A stretch of DNA of 64,000 nucleotides from Erysipelotrichaceae bacterium (GTDB taxonomy: Bacteria; Bacillota_I; Bacilli_A; Erysipelotrichales; Erysipelotrichaceae). Position 1 is the first letter of the stretch. Every line of letters begins with the position of its first letter. The position numbers and the translations under genes are program-made. The DNA is taken from NCBI GenBank assembly GCA_017539025.1, contig JAFYHT010000066.1:62001-126000 (forward strand). The letters are read 5' to 3'. The notes under the pieces are model-generated. The model worked only from the letters and a program-made list of their open reading frames with translations, made no database searches and had not been told where the DNA came from. Of this stretch, positions 54,172 through 61,932 are shown in pieces.

Positions 54172-54241
54172 AAGATCATCTCCGTTTTCTTTCCACCATT
54201 ATAACAAAGCATCCCTCTTTCATATGACTTAACGATATTTC

Positions 54242-54250
54242 TGTTAAGAT
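54242..54250 (+). promoter_or_regulatory. Extended -10 promoter giving a leaderless start
   Basis: TGT followed by TAAGAT (54245-54250), seven bases before the ATG at 54258. Confidence 0.45.
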
Positions 54251-54257
54251 GATATTG

Positions 54258-54869
54258 ATGGAAAGCTATATCAACAGTTTCTGTTTCTGTTCAAGTATCG
54301 ATGAATTCCTTTCTCTGGATCAGAAGACCTGGCTTGATGCCGTGAAGGAGAACTATCCTTTCGTCACACCTTATAAGCTCGGGAAAAGGCAGATCGAAGC
54401 CTGGAAGGATGAGTACGATGTCTTGCATAAACAGCTGAAGAAGATCGTGGATCAAAACAGGAATTACGGAAAGCTCAGTATCATCTTTGAATATGTCTTA
54501 TGGGATTTTGACAACGAACACGGAGTCAGGCCGGATGTGATCATCTTGAGTAATGACAGGATCGGGATCATCGAATTCAAGACGAGGTCCATCGATGATG
54601 ACAATTATCAGTATGTGACTTCGCAAGCCAAGAAATACCGTCATCGCTTCTTACACAACCACGACGAGTCAAAAGATATGAAGCTGGGGACGGTTGCGAT
54701 CATGACTTCGATGAGAGATTATTGTGAGATCAAAGGAAGAGTGAAGTGCATCTCTCCCGATCGTTTTGAGGATGTAAAGGAAACGCTGATGGGAAGATAT
54801 CCGAAAGCTCATCCGGATGTCTATTCCTGGATCGGCTCGGATTATCATTTTCCTAAGAAGGATCTATAA
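54258..54869 (+). CDS. Small PD-(D/E)XK nuclease-like protein
   Basis: A 203-residue protein with a restriction-endonuclease-like core: Glu78 in IIFEYV, Asp93 in VRPDVIIL, then Glu106 and Lys108 in IIEFKTR, and a later Gln/Lys pair in SQAKKYRHR. This order matches PD-(D/E)XK nucleases, as found at the N-terminus of NERD- or DUF2075-type proteins. It stands alone with no helicase next to it. The frame opens at 54249, but the -10 box supports 54258. The DNA or RNA target is unknown. Confidence 0.65.
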   Translation: MESYINSFCFCSSIDEFLSLDQKTWLDAVKENYPFVTPYKLGKRQIEAWKDEYDVLHKQLKKIVDQNRNYGKLSIIFEYVLWDFDNEHGVRPDVIILSNDRIGIIEFKTRSIDDDNYQYVTSQAKKYRHRFLHNHDESKDMKLGTVAIMTSMRDYCEIKGRVKCISPDRFEDVKETLMGRYPKAHPDVYSWIGSDYHFPKKDL

Positions 54870-54896
54870 TGAAAGTAGGATAAGGGGAGAAATCAT

Positions 54897-55493
54897 ATGT
54901 TGATAGAATTGTTCGGTTATTTGGGCAGTACTCTGGTACTGGTTTCGATGTTGATGACATCGGTCGTCAAGCTCAGGATCATCAACACGATCGGCAGCGT
55001 GATCTTTACGATCTATGCGCTGATCATCAAGTCGTATCCGACAGCTTTCATGAATTTCTGTCTGGTACTGATCAATCTGCGCTTCCTTTGGAAGATGTCA
55101 AAGACGGAAAAGGTATATGAGATCGTTGAAAGCGACAGGAATGATACTCTATTGAAATATCTGGTCGATCATTATCGTGAGGATATCGAGAAGTTCTTCC
55201 CGGGCATTGATCTGGATCTTGATAAGATCGACAGAGCCTATGTCGTATTATGTCAGGGCAAACCGGTCGGACTGACATTGGGAAATATGGAAGAAGAAGG
55301 AGTACTGGATCTGAAGCTGGATTATTCGATCCCGGAATACAGAGACTTCTCCATCGGTTCATTCCTCTTTGATTATCTGGGCAAGAAAGGCATCAGGAAA
55401 GTCGTATATAAAGGACCGGATGAAAAACATACTGCTTATCTGAATAAGCAGAACTTTGTGAAAAACGGCGATCATTATATCAAGGAACTTTAG
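54897..55493 (+). CDS. YgjV-like membrane domain fused to GNAT-like domain
   Basis: A 198-residue protein. Residues 1-68 hold three membrane helices of YgjV type (MLIELFGYLGSTLVLVSML). The C-terminal part (about 75-198) is soluble and resembles an acetyltransferase fold, ending KGPDEKHTAYLNKQNFVKNG. The role is unknown. It follows the nuclease-like gene by 27 bases with AAGGGGAG and is probably co-transcribed. It is convergent with the sugar kinase gene and overlaps its end by four bases. Confidence 0.65.
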   Translation: MLIELFGYLGSTLVLVSMLMTSVVKLRIINTIGSVIFTIYALIIKSYPTAFMNFCLVLINLRFLWKMSKTEKVYEIVESDRNDTLLKYLVDHYREDIEKFFPGIDLDLDKIDRAYVVLCQGKPVGLTLGNMEEEGVLDLKLDYSIPEYRDFSIGSFLFDYLGKKGIRKVVYKGPDEKHTAYLNKQNFVKNGDHYIKEL

Positions 55494-56416
55494 AGTCCCT
55501 CGTAAGATCTTCTCATTGAAAGGTAAGCACGTTCATCGCGTGCTTTTTTCACGCCGAAAGCACCGTCAGCCATCGAATTGAGTTTGGCTGCGATATTGGC
55601 GTTCACGACGATGTCTCTTTCATCTTTTCCTTCGATCTTCCAATAGAGAGCGGCGGCTGTTGAACAGTTTCCGCATCCCGTCACATCGATCGCTTCTTCA
55701 GGATCGATGGAAGGAAGGAAAACAATGTTGTGATCTTCGATCCAGGAAGATCCGTTTTCTCCTTCTCTTAAAAAACAGGGGATATTGAGTTTCATGATCT
55801 CAGAGATGATCTCATCTCTTGACTCACAGGAAAAGAAAGAGGATGCTTCATCGAGATTCATGGAATAATAATCAACTTTATGCAGGTTGTTTAAAACAAG
55901 ATCGTGAAGAGAAGGATCTTTCGATGACATCGTCGGCGGTTCCCACATGATCTTCATGTTAGGTGCGAGTTTTCTGATCTCATCGATCTCATCAAAGATC
56001 TTTTCAAACGCATTGGAATCAATGTAGAGTCCTTTCGTCTCTTTTGATAAGAACGGTTTCAGTTTTTTGAAAGAAGTCCTGTTGTTTTCCGACTGCAGGG
56101 CAAAGTAATCGGGACCATAGATCGAATCCTCATGCCATGTACCATCTGCTTCATATTTCAGTAAGGTGTGATGAGTATGAGGAAGACTGATCGATATCCC
56201 TTCATCGCAGATCTGATTTTCCTTGAAATAATCGCCATAGTGATCAAAGAAATCAGGACCGCCGCTGCTTAAGAATAAGACGGAATCGGTAAAGAGTCCT
56301 ATGCCGCTGTAGGCAAAGATGGCACAGCCGCCAAGCCTTGAATCTTTCTTTGATCCGTCATGGTATTCGATATCGTTGATGATCGAAATGCCGGCAGCGA
56401 TATAGGAAAAGCTCAC
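55490..56416 (-). CDS. PfkB-family carbohydrate-kinase-like protein with altered active site
   Basis: A 308-residue ribokinase-fold protein. N-terminal GG and central strands are normal, but the catalytic GAGD motif reads DVTGCGNCSTAA, so the general-base Asp is an Asn. It may be inactive as a kinase or belong to a subfamily with other chemistry. It overlaps the M24 peptidase gene by four bases, and both appear to come from one transcript. Confidence 0.75.
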   Translation of the reverse strand: MSFSYIAAGISIINDIEYHDGSKKDSRLGGCAIFAYSGIGLFTDSVLFLSSGGPDFFDHYGDYFKENQICDEGISISLPHTHHTLLKYEADGTWHEDSIYGPDYFALQSENNRTSFKKLKPFLSKETKGLYIDSNAFEKIFDEIDEIRKLAPNMKIMWEPPTMSSKDPSLHDLVLNNLHKVDYYSMNLDEASSFFSCESRDEIISEIMKLNIPCFLREGENGSSWIEDHNIVFLPSIDPEEAIDVTGCGNCSTAAALYWKIEGKDERDIVVNANIAAKLNSMADGAFGVKKARDERAYLSMRRSYEGL

Positions 56417-57159
56417 AGGATATCCTCCATCTTTCCGTCGTGATAGAAATAGATGTTTTCATGTTTTACGCCATAGCTGCCGTTGATCTTGCAGATATGA
56501 GGTTCGAAGGTGATCGGCTTATCATATTTTGATATGACGATATCGACACCTTCAATGATCGTGACTCGATCGGAAGACCTGTTTTCGATGGAGTGTCCGA
56601 AATTGCCATGGTAATCAAGATTGATGTATCCGTGTTCATTCAGATAGTCATTTGTGAGTCGATGCAGATCGGAAAATGTCGTATCCTCTTTCACCCATTC
56701 AAGAAAGAGTTCATGAAGTTTCATTTCCATTTCCATAGATTCCCTGATCTCTTGATTTGAGGATTCTTGCCACGGGATGATCTTTCCGTTTTCCATGATG
56801 AAGGATCTTGCCATATCTCCCCAGCCGGTAGAGATGGTCGGTGAGACATCGATAGTGATCAGATCGTTCTCGCCAACTGTTTTTCCGTCGTAAAGAGATG
56901 CAGGAGATAAGTGAGCGGAATAGGTCGTCAGATCGGAAAACAGGATCAGAGCTCCATCATCATGAGTCCAGAAGCTTTCAGCCCCTTTTTCAATCATGTA
57001 TCTTTCGCATTCTTCGTGGATCGTTTTATGATCCATGCCTGGTTTTATGAATGTGTTCATGTGCTCCAGACAGTCTCTTGCGATCTTCTGCGATCTTAAA
57101 ATATCTGCTGCTTTTACATCTGTATTGTTGAAATGATCGATGAATATTTTGTCTTTCAT
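56413..57159 (-). CDS. M24-family metallopeptidase (Xaa-Pro peptidase-like)
   Basis: A 248-residue pita-bread-fold protein. Metal ligands appear in LITIDVSP, WGDMARSF, FGHSIENR and the late Glu in ITFEPHI. It is shorter than most aminopeptidase P proteins since the N-terminal domain is absent. The substrate could be a dipeptide or, given its kinase partner, a small amide. It is transcribed from a minus-strand -10 box six bases upstream. Confidence 0.8.
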   Translation of the reverse strand: MKDKIFIDHFNNTDVKAADILRSQKIARDCLEHMNTFIKPGMDHKTIHEECERYMIEKGAESFWTHDDGALILFSDLTTYSAHLSPASLYDGKTVGENDLITIDVSPTISTGWGDMARSFIMENGKIIPWQESSNQEIRESMEMEMKLHELFLEWVKEDTTFSDLHRLTNDYLNEHGYINLDYHGNFGHSIENRSSDRVTIIEGVDIVISKYDKPITFEPHICKINGSYGVKHENIYFYHDGKMEDIL

Positions 57160-57165
57160 AACTGC

Positions 57166-57174
57166 ATTGTATCA
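57166..57174 (-). promoter_or_regulatory. Extended -10 promoter giving a leaderless start
   Basis: Minus-strand TGA followed by TACAAT (57166-57171), six bases before the ATG at 57159. Confidence 0.55.
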
Positions 57175-57187
57175 AAAAAAGAATTCC

Positions 57188-57216
57188 TTGAGATCTCAAG
57201 AGGATCATGATAAGAT
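57188..57216 (+). promoter_or_regulatory. metK promoter
   Basis: TTGAGA (57188-57193), a 17-base spacer ending TGA, then TAAGAT (57211-57216). The transcript should begin near 57223, at the first bases of the aptamer P1 helix. Confidence 0.65.
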
Positions 57217-57220
57217 AGAT

Positions 57221-57349
57221 TCACCTATGAAGAGCACGGGAGAGACAAGCTCGATGATCGTGCAGCAACCTGGCATGCCAAGGTGCTAAAGCTTGAACGA
57301 TGGGTAACATTGTTTAAAGTGAGTCTCATCATAGGTGATGGGACTTTTT
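57221..57349 (+). promoter_or_regulatory. SAM-I (S-box) type riboswitch before metK
   Basis: The conserved S-box core is present: ATGAAGAG at the J1/2 junction, GCACG/CGTGC as P2, GATGA kink-turn, GCAACC, then AAGGTGCTAAA at P3/P4. P4 is AACGATG/CATTGTT. P1 is TCACCTATGA (57221-57230) with TCATAGGTGA (57329-57338). A terminator hairpin at 57322-57345 (AGTCTCATCA, loop TAGG, TGATGGGACT) is followed by TTTTT. The P1 3' strand lies wholly inside that hairpin, so P1 and terminator exclude each other. That is opposite to the usual S-box order. Confidence 0.75.
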
Positions 57350-57371
57350 CTTAGGTTAGAAAGAAGGATTT

Positions 57372-58394
57372 ATGAAGTTATTTTCAAATGAGATCGTCTT
57401 CAGGGGACATCCGGATAAAGTCTGCGATCAGATTTCGGCAGCGATACTGGATGAATGCCTGAGACAGGATGAAGGAAGCAGATGCGGCATCGAGTGTGTC
57501 GGCGGCAAGGGGATCATCTTCATCACCGGAGAGATCAGTAGCAAGGCCGTATTTGACGCAAAACAGATCGCCAGAAGAGTATTGAAGGATATCGGATACT
57601 CAGATGACTATGAGATCATCGACAATATCGGCAAACAATCCGCAGATATCGCTTTGGGTACCAACGATGAAGTGAAAGGTGCCGGTGATCAGGGAATGAT
57701 GTTTGGCTATGCCTGTAACGATACACCAGAACTATTACCGATAGCCATGGTGATACTTCAGAGACTGGCAGAGAAGTATGATGAACTGGTCCACGAATAT
57801 GAGGATTTCTATCCCGATGGAAAGGCACAGATCACGGGGATCTATGACGATGATTTCAATCTGATGAGGATCAAGGATTTCACGATCTCCTACAACAACT
57901 CTGAGGAAAACAGAGAAGTGACCGATCAGATCCTGAAGGATTATGCGACAGGTTTATGTAAGGAATATGATATTCAGATAGAACGTTTCCTGATCAATCC
58001 GACAGGCAAGTTCCTGATCGGCGGCTTTGAAGGAGATGCGGGTCTGACAGGAAGGAAGATCGTCGTTGATTCCTATCAGTCGTTCTCCAATGTCGGAGGG
58101 GGATGCATGAATGGAAAAGATCCTTCCAAGGTCGATCTTTCCGGTACCTATATTGCCAGAGTCTTTGCGAAGGAACTTCTGAAAGAATATGATCTGAAAT
58201 GGTGTGAAGTGCAGCTTTCCTATGCGATCGGCATGAGAAGGCCGCTGGCCATCTACATCGATTCCGACAAGGGAAACCTTCAGCCGAAGGAAGAGATGTA
58301 TGAAAGAGCCCAACCTTCAAGGATCATTGATGAACTCGATATGAAACACATCAATTATGAAAGACAGGCAATGTATGGTCACTTCCGTAACTGA
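57372..58394 (+). CDS. metK: S-adenosylmethionine synthetase, compact divergent form
   Basis: A 340-residue enzyme that makes SAM from Met and ATP. FRGHPDKVCDQIS carries the catalytic His and metal Asp (about 11-18), GAGDQGMMFGYA follows near 102, then FLIGGFEGDAGLTGRKIVVD and GGGCMNGKDPSKVD with the two substrate Lys. Typical bacterial MetK has about 390 residues, so loops in the middle and end are shorter. All catalytic segments remain. AGAAGGA lies six bases before the start. It is controlled by the S-box-like leader. Confidence 0.92.
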   Translation: MKLFSNEIVFRGHPDKVCDQISAAILDECLRQDEGSRCGIECVGGKGIIFITGEISSKAVFDAKQIARRVLKDIGYSDDYEIIDNIGKQSADIALGTNDEVKGAGDQGMMFGYACNDTPELLPIAMVILQRLAEKYDELVHEYEDFYPDGKAQITGIYDDDFNLMRIKDFTISYNNSEENREVTDQILKDYATGLCKEYDIQIERFLINPTGKFLIGGFEGDAGLTGRKIVVDSYQSFSNVGGGCMNGKDPSKVDLSGTYIARVFAKELLKEYDLKWCEVQLSYAIGMRRPLAIYIDSDKGNLQPKEEMYERAQPSRIIDELDMKHINYERQAMYGHFRN

Positions 58395-58436
58395 TCAATG
58401 TTATAATAGTTGACAAATATATAAGGGGAAATAAAT

Positions 58437-59096
58437 ATGTTTGTACAAGTAAATGGTTTGAACATCTATTACGAGACAAAAGGCGAGGGACAGCCTTTAC
58501 TGATGGTTCATGGCAACAGTGAGGATCATACGATCTTCGATGTCGCATCGGATGTATTGAAAGATTATTTCAAAGTCTATCTGATCGATTCCCGTGACCA
58601 TGGTCAAAGCGACAAGGTCAAGGGCCTTCACTATGATGACATGGCAGATGATATGGTGAAGTTCATGGAAGAACTCGATCTCAAAGATGTCGTCTACTAT
58701 GGCTTTTCAGATGGCGGCATCATCGGTCTTCTGACAGCATTGAAAACTGATCGCATCTCAAGGATGGTGTTGAGTGGGACCAATCTGACAGTCAATGGTG
58801 TCGTTCTTTCTTTGAAATTACTGGTCAAGTTCTTATACTTCTTTACGAAGGATCAGAAGATGTGGATGATACTGAATGAACCGGATATCAAAGCGGAGAC
58901 ACTGAAGGATATCAAGATCCCGGTCACTGTCGTTGCCGGAGAAAAGGATATGGTCAAGTACGAAGAGACAAAACTGATCGCCGATTCTCTTCCGGATTCA
59001 AAGCTCAGGATCATTCCGAAAGCAGGACATGGAAGCTATATCGTACATAAGGCAGATATCGCTGACATCATTCTGGAAGAAACAGGAAAGAAATAA
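58437..59096 (+). CDS. Alpha/beta-fold hydrolase
   Basis: A 219-residue hydrolase: oxyanion-hole LMVHGNSED (about 21-29), nucleophile Ser in YYGFSDGGIIG (about 94), acid Asp in AGEKDMV and catalytic His in KAGHGSY. The cap is small. The substrate is unknown; ester or lactone cleavage is likely. AAGGGGAAATAA precedes the start and TATAAT lies at 58402, so it is leadered. Confidence 0.88.
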   Translation: MFVQVNGLNIYYETKGEGQPLLMVHGNSEDHTIFDVASDVLKDYFKVYLIDSRDHGQSDKVKGLHYDDMADDMVKFMEELDLKDVVYYGFSDGGIIGLLTALKTDRISRMVLSGTNLTVNGVVLSLKLLVKFLYFFTKDQKMWMILNEPDIKAETLKDIKIPVTVVAGEKDMVKYEETKLIADSLPDSKLRIIPKAGHGSYIVHKADIADIILEETGKK

Positions 59097-59102
59097 ATAA
59101 AG

Positions 59103-59155
59103 AAAGCTGTAAATGAAACCGTTGATCGTTAGAGGTTTCAAAATACAGCTTTTTA
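59103..59155 (+). terminator. Two-tier hairpin terminator
   Basis: Outer stem AAAGCTGTA/TACAGCTTT and inner stem TGAAACC/GGTTTCA, followed by TTAATT. Confidence 0.75.
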
Positions 59156-59185
59156 ATTATTCGAATGCGAATTAAAGAAAAATGA

Positions 59186-59194
59186 TGTTACAAT
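59186..59194 (+). promoter_or_regulatory. Extended -10 promoter giving a leaderless start
   Basis: TGT followed by TACAAT (59189-59194), seven bases before the ATG at 59202. No ribosome site. Confidence 0.55.
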
Positions 59195-59201
59195 AACTGA
59201 C

Positions 59202-60026
59202 ATGGCAGATAAAAAGATTAAACTGATCTGTTCGGATATCGATGCGACTCTGACATGGGGTTTCAAGGGGATCTCTGAGGCCAACAGGCAGGCGATCATC
59301 GACATCATGGACAATGGAATACTTTTCGGAATTGCTTCAGGAAGAGGTTATGAGGATCTGAGGAATTATTCTTCAATGTGGAACATTGAAAGGCCTTTTG
59401 ATCTGATCATCGGTCTGAACGGTTCTTCTTTATATGATGAAAAACTGAAGAAAGATGAGAAGTTCTTTCAGATCAGCACCGATCATCTCAAAAAGATCGT
59501 TGAGGCCATCGATAAGACAGGATTAGATTCTCATATCTATATCGATGGGATCACGCTGTTTTCCAAGATCTCTGACCGCTATCTCAAGATCAAGGACTCT
59601 TCTCATCGTGGCTTCAGAGTTGCGGAAAAGCTTTCCGATCTCTATCAGAAGCCGACAGCCAAAGTACTGATCAATGTCGAAGATGAGCAGATGGATCATT
59701 ACAGAGCTTATTTTGCGCCGATCCTTGAATCATGCGACGGAAAGGTCAAACTGATCAGGACTTCTCCGGGTGCGATGGAATTCGTTCCTTACGAGTCAAA
59801 CAAACTTTATGCGTTAAAGAAGTATTGTGATCGCTATGGCATTTCATTGGAAGATGTCGCAGCTTTCGGTGATACATCCAATGACAACGAAATGATAAAG
59901 GGTGCAGGCTTGGGTGTGTGTATGTTGAATGGAACAGATGACACCAAGGCTCTGGCTGATGTGATCAGTGAATACGAAGCCAAGGATGACGGCTTTGCCA
60001 GATACGTCTACGAACATATCCTCTAG
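59202..60026 (+). CDS. HAD-superfamily Cof-type phosphatase
   Basis: A 274-residue phosphatase. The first motif reads CSDIDATLTWG with Asp nucleophile and Ala in place of the usual Gly after the second Asp. Motif II is IASGR and motif IV is FGDTSNDNEM. A Cof-type cap lies between about 90 and 190. The substrate is unknown. It is a one-gene unit. Confidence 0.88.
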   Translation: MADKKIKLICSDIDATLTWGFKGISEANRQAIIDIMDNGILFGIASGRGYEDLRNYSSMWNIERPFDLIIGLNGSSLYDEKLKKDEKFFQISTDHLKKIVEAIDKTGLDSHIYIDGITLFSKISDRYLKIKDSSHRGFRVAEKLSDLYQKPTAKVLINVEDEQMDHYRAYFAPILESCDGKVKLIRTSPGAMEFVPYESNKLYALKKYCDRYGISLEDVAAFGDTSNDNEMIKGAGLGVCMLNGTDDTKALADVISEYEAKDDGFARYVYEHIL

Positions 60027-60040
60027 GGTATGTTTTTTTC
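60013..60040 (+). terminator. Terminator overlapping gene end
   Basis: Stem AACATATCC/GGGTATGTT with a four-base loop, then five more T. The stop codon is in the loop region. Confidence 0.8.
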
Positions 60041-60048
60041 TTGTGATA

Positions 60049-60054
60049 TATAAT
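60049..60054 (+). promoter_or_regulatory. -10 box TATAAT giving a leaderless start
   Basis: TATAAT six bases before the ATG at 60061; no ribosome site. Confidence 0.6.
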
Positions 60055-60060
60055 TAGAGT

Positions 60061-61092
60061 ATGCCTTTACAGATAAGCAGAAATGATATCAGAAATGTCT
60101 ATGCTGATGCGATCGTCGATCCGACTGATGGCTTTTATTCCGGATCGACAGGAACAGATTATCAGATCCATCAGGCAGCAGGAAAAGGACTGGATGAATA
60201 CTGCGCGAAGCTGCCGGAACTTCAGGTTGGCGAAGCTGTTGTCACAGATTCTTTTGAACTGAATAACTGCAGATATATCATCCATACACATGGTCCGCAT
60301 TATATCGATGGAACTCATGATGAAGAAAAGAAACTGGCTTCCTGTTACCTGAACTGTCTTTTGATCGCGAAGGAATCAGGATTGGAATCGATCGCTTTCC
60401 CTTTGATCTCTTCCGGTAATTATTCTTTCCCAAGAGGAAGAGCCTTAAAGGTCGCAAGAGATGTGATCATTGATTTCTTGAAAGACAATGAGATGGATGT
60501 CACTTTGTTGATATATGACAGGGATTGTTTCGATCGCACAAGCAGGCTCTATCTCAGTGTCAGCAGTTATCTTGAACGAAGACTCATACCTCACCAGAAT
60601 ATGACAGGGGCTGCGAAACAATCCCGCAGTGAGAAGACTTCGCTGTTTGGAAGACCGAGGAAGGAAAAGGTCTCGTCAGTTAAAAGCGATTTCTTTTCAG
60701 AAATGGAAGATGCAGACTATTCTTTTTCCAGTGCATCTTATAATTTTGAACCGGATGAATCTTTCTCGGAAGCTATGATCAGGATGATCGATGAAAAAGG
60801 TCTGAAGGATCCTGAAGTATACAAGAAGGCCAATATCGACAGGAAACATTTCAACCACATCAAGAATACAAAGCTGTACAAGCCAAAGAAAGAAACGGCA
60901 GTAGCTCTGGCGATCGGAATGAAACTGAATCTGAAGGAGACCAACGATCTTCTTGAGAAGGCGGGTTATGTACTGAGCAGGAGTTCCGTATCCGATCTGA
61001 TCATCCGCCATTGTATTGAAGAGGGCATCTACAATATCTTTGATATCAACGAGTTACTCTTCCAGTATGATCAGAAAACATTAGGATGTTAA
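60061..61092 (+). CDS. Macro-domain protein with C-terminal helical domain
   Basis: A 343-residue protein. The macro domain (about 1-165) has VDPTDGFYSGSTGTDYQIHQAAG, where a macro protein usually has the NAAN loop, and FPLISSGNYSFPRG for the phosphate; it should bind or remove ADP-ribose. A charged linker (170-215) leads to a helical domain (about 235-343) with SEAMIRMIDEKGLKDPEVYKKANIDRKHF, which looks HTH-like and recurs in Bacillota proteins as I remember. The next gene encodes a vWA protein. Confidence 0.8.
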   Translation: MPLQISRNDIRNVYADAIVDPTDGFYSGSTGTDYQIHQAAGKGLDEYCAKLPELQVGEAVVTDSFELNNCRYIIHTHGPHYIDGTHDEEKKLASCYLNCLLIAKESGLESIAFPLISSGNYSFPRGRALKVARDVIIDFLKDNEMDVTLLIYDRDCFDRTSRLYLSVSSYLERRLIPHQNMTGAAKQSRSEKTSLFGRPRKEKVSSVKSDFFSEMEDADYSFSSASYNFEPDESFSEAMIRMIDEKGLKDPEVYKKANIDRKHFNHIKNTKLYKPKKETAVALAIGMKLNLKETNDLLEKAGYVLSRSSVSDLIIRHCIEEGIYNIFDINELLFQYDQKTLGC

Positions 61093-61136
61093 ATGTCGTT
61101 TGGCAAACGACCATTCATCTTTTAAAACAAATTATC

Positions 61137-61166
61137 ATGTGATCGTAGAAATACGGTCACATTTTA
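61137..61166 (+). terminator. Hairpin between macro-domain and vWA genes
   Basis: Ten-base stem ATGTGATCGT/ACGGTCACAT (one G-T pair), loop of six, then TTT, ending just before AGGAGG of the vWA gene. A second hairpin, GTCGTTT/AAACGAC, lies at 61095-61111. These may attenuate rather than end transcription. Confidence 0.55.
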
Positions 61167-61182
61167 AAAGGAGGAAGAAAAG

Positions 61183-61824
61183 ATGAAGAAAGATATGACA
61201 GAACTGGTATTTATTATGGATAGAAGCGGTTCGATGAGCGGACTGGAAGATGACACGATCGGCGGTTTCAATTCTTTTGTAGAGAAGCAGAAAAGAGAAA
61301 AGGGAGAATGCCTGGTTTCAACGGTATTGTTCAATAATCGAAGCAATGTCATTCACGACAGAGTGTCACTTGATAAGATAGAGAAGATGACGAGAAAAGA
61401 GTACTTCGCTTCCGGTTCAACAGCTCTGATCGATGCGATGGGCGATGCGATCCATCACATCAGCAATGTCCACAGATATATCAGAGAAGAAGATGTTCCG
61501 GAATCAACGATCTTCGTGATCATCACGGATGGAAAAGAGAATGATTCTCACAGATATTCTTCCGATGAAGTTAAGAAGATGGTGAGCGAAAAGAAAGAAA
61601 AAGGCTGGGAATTCCTCTTCCTGGGTGCCAATATCGATGCGGTAGAAACGGCAAAGCACTATGGGATCGATGAGGATAAGGCCGTGGATTACTGTTGTGA
61701 TGAAGAAGGGATCAAGACCAATTTCTCGGTTTTATCTCAAGCGGTCAGCGGATTCAGAGCATGTAAGAAGATCAGTGAGTCATGGAGCGATGAGATCAAA
61801 AAGGATTATCAAAGGAAAAGATAA
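61183..61824 (+). CDS. von Willebrand factor A domain protein
   Basis: A 213-residue cytoplasmic vWA domain with a full metal-ion site: DRSGSM (about 11-16), Thr in GSTALIDA and Asp in ITDGKEND. Such soluble vWA proteins act as metal-dependent scaffolds. AAGGAGG lies 11 bases upstream. Next to a macro-domain gene it suggests a two-part system, though the function is unknown. Confidence 0.85.
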   Translation: MKKDMTELVFIMDRSGSMSGLEDDTIGGFNSFVEKQKREKGECLVSTVLFNNRSNVIHDRVSLDKIEKMTRKEYFASGSTALIDAMGDAIHHISNVHRYIREEDVPESTIFVIITDGKENDSHRYSSDEVKKMVSEKKEKGWEFLFLGANIDAVETAKHYGIDEDKAVDYCCDEEGIKTNFSVLSQAVSGFRACKKISESWSDEIKKDYQRKR

Positions 61825-61834
61825 TCCTTTTTTC
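61799..61834 (+). terminator. Terminator overlapping vWA gene end
   Basis: Twelve-base stem AAAAGGATTATC/GATAATCCTTTT, loop of nine, followed by TT. The stop codon is in the 3' arm. Confidence 0.85.
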
Positions 61835-61932
61835 TACCGAACAGAAAATGAAAAATCATGATATTTCCTCTATAATGAAATTAACAGCTTATGTCAGAAA
61901 AAGGACATGATAGACAGGAGGAAATCGCATTG

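Noticed and set aside
53524..54204. A 226-codon plus-strand frame opposite pepD
   Set aside because: Shadow frame; pepD has the conserved metal ligands and a proper start.
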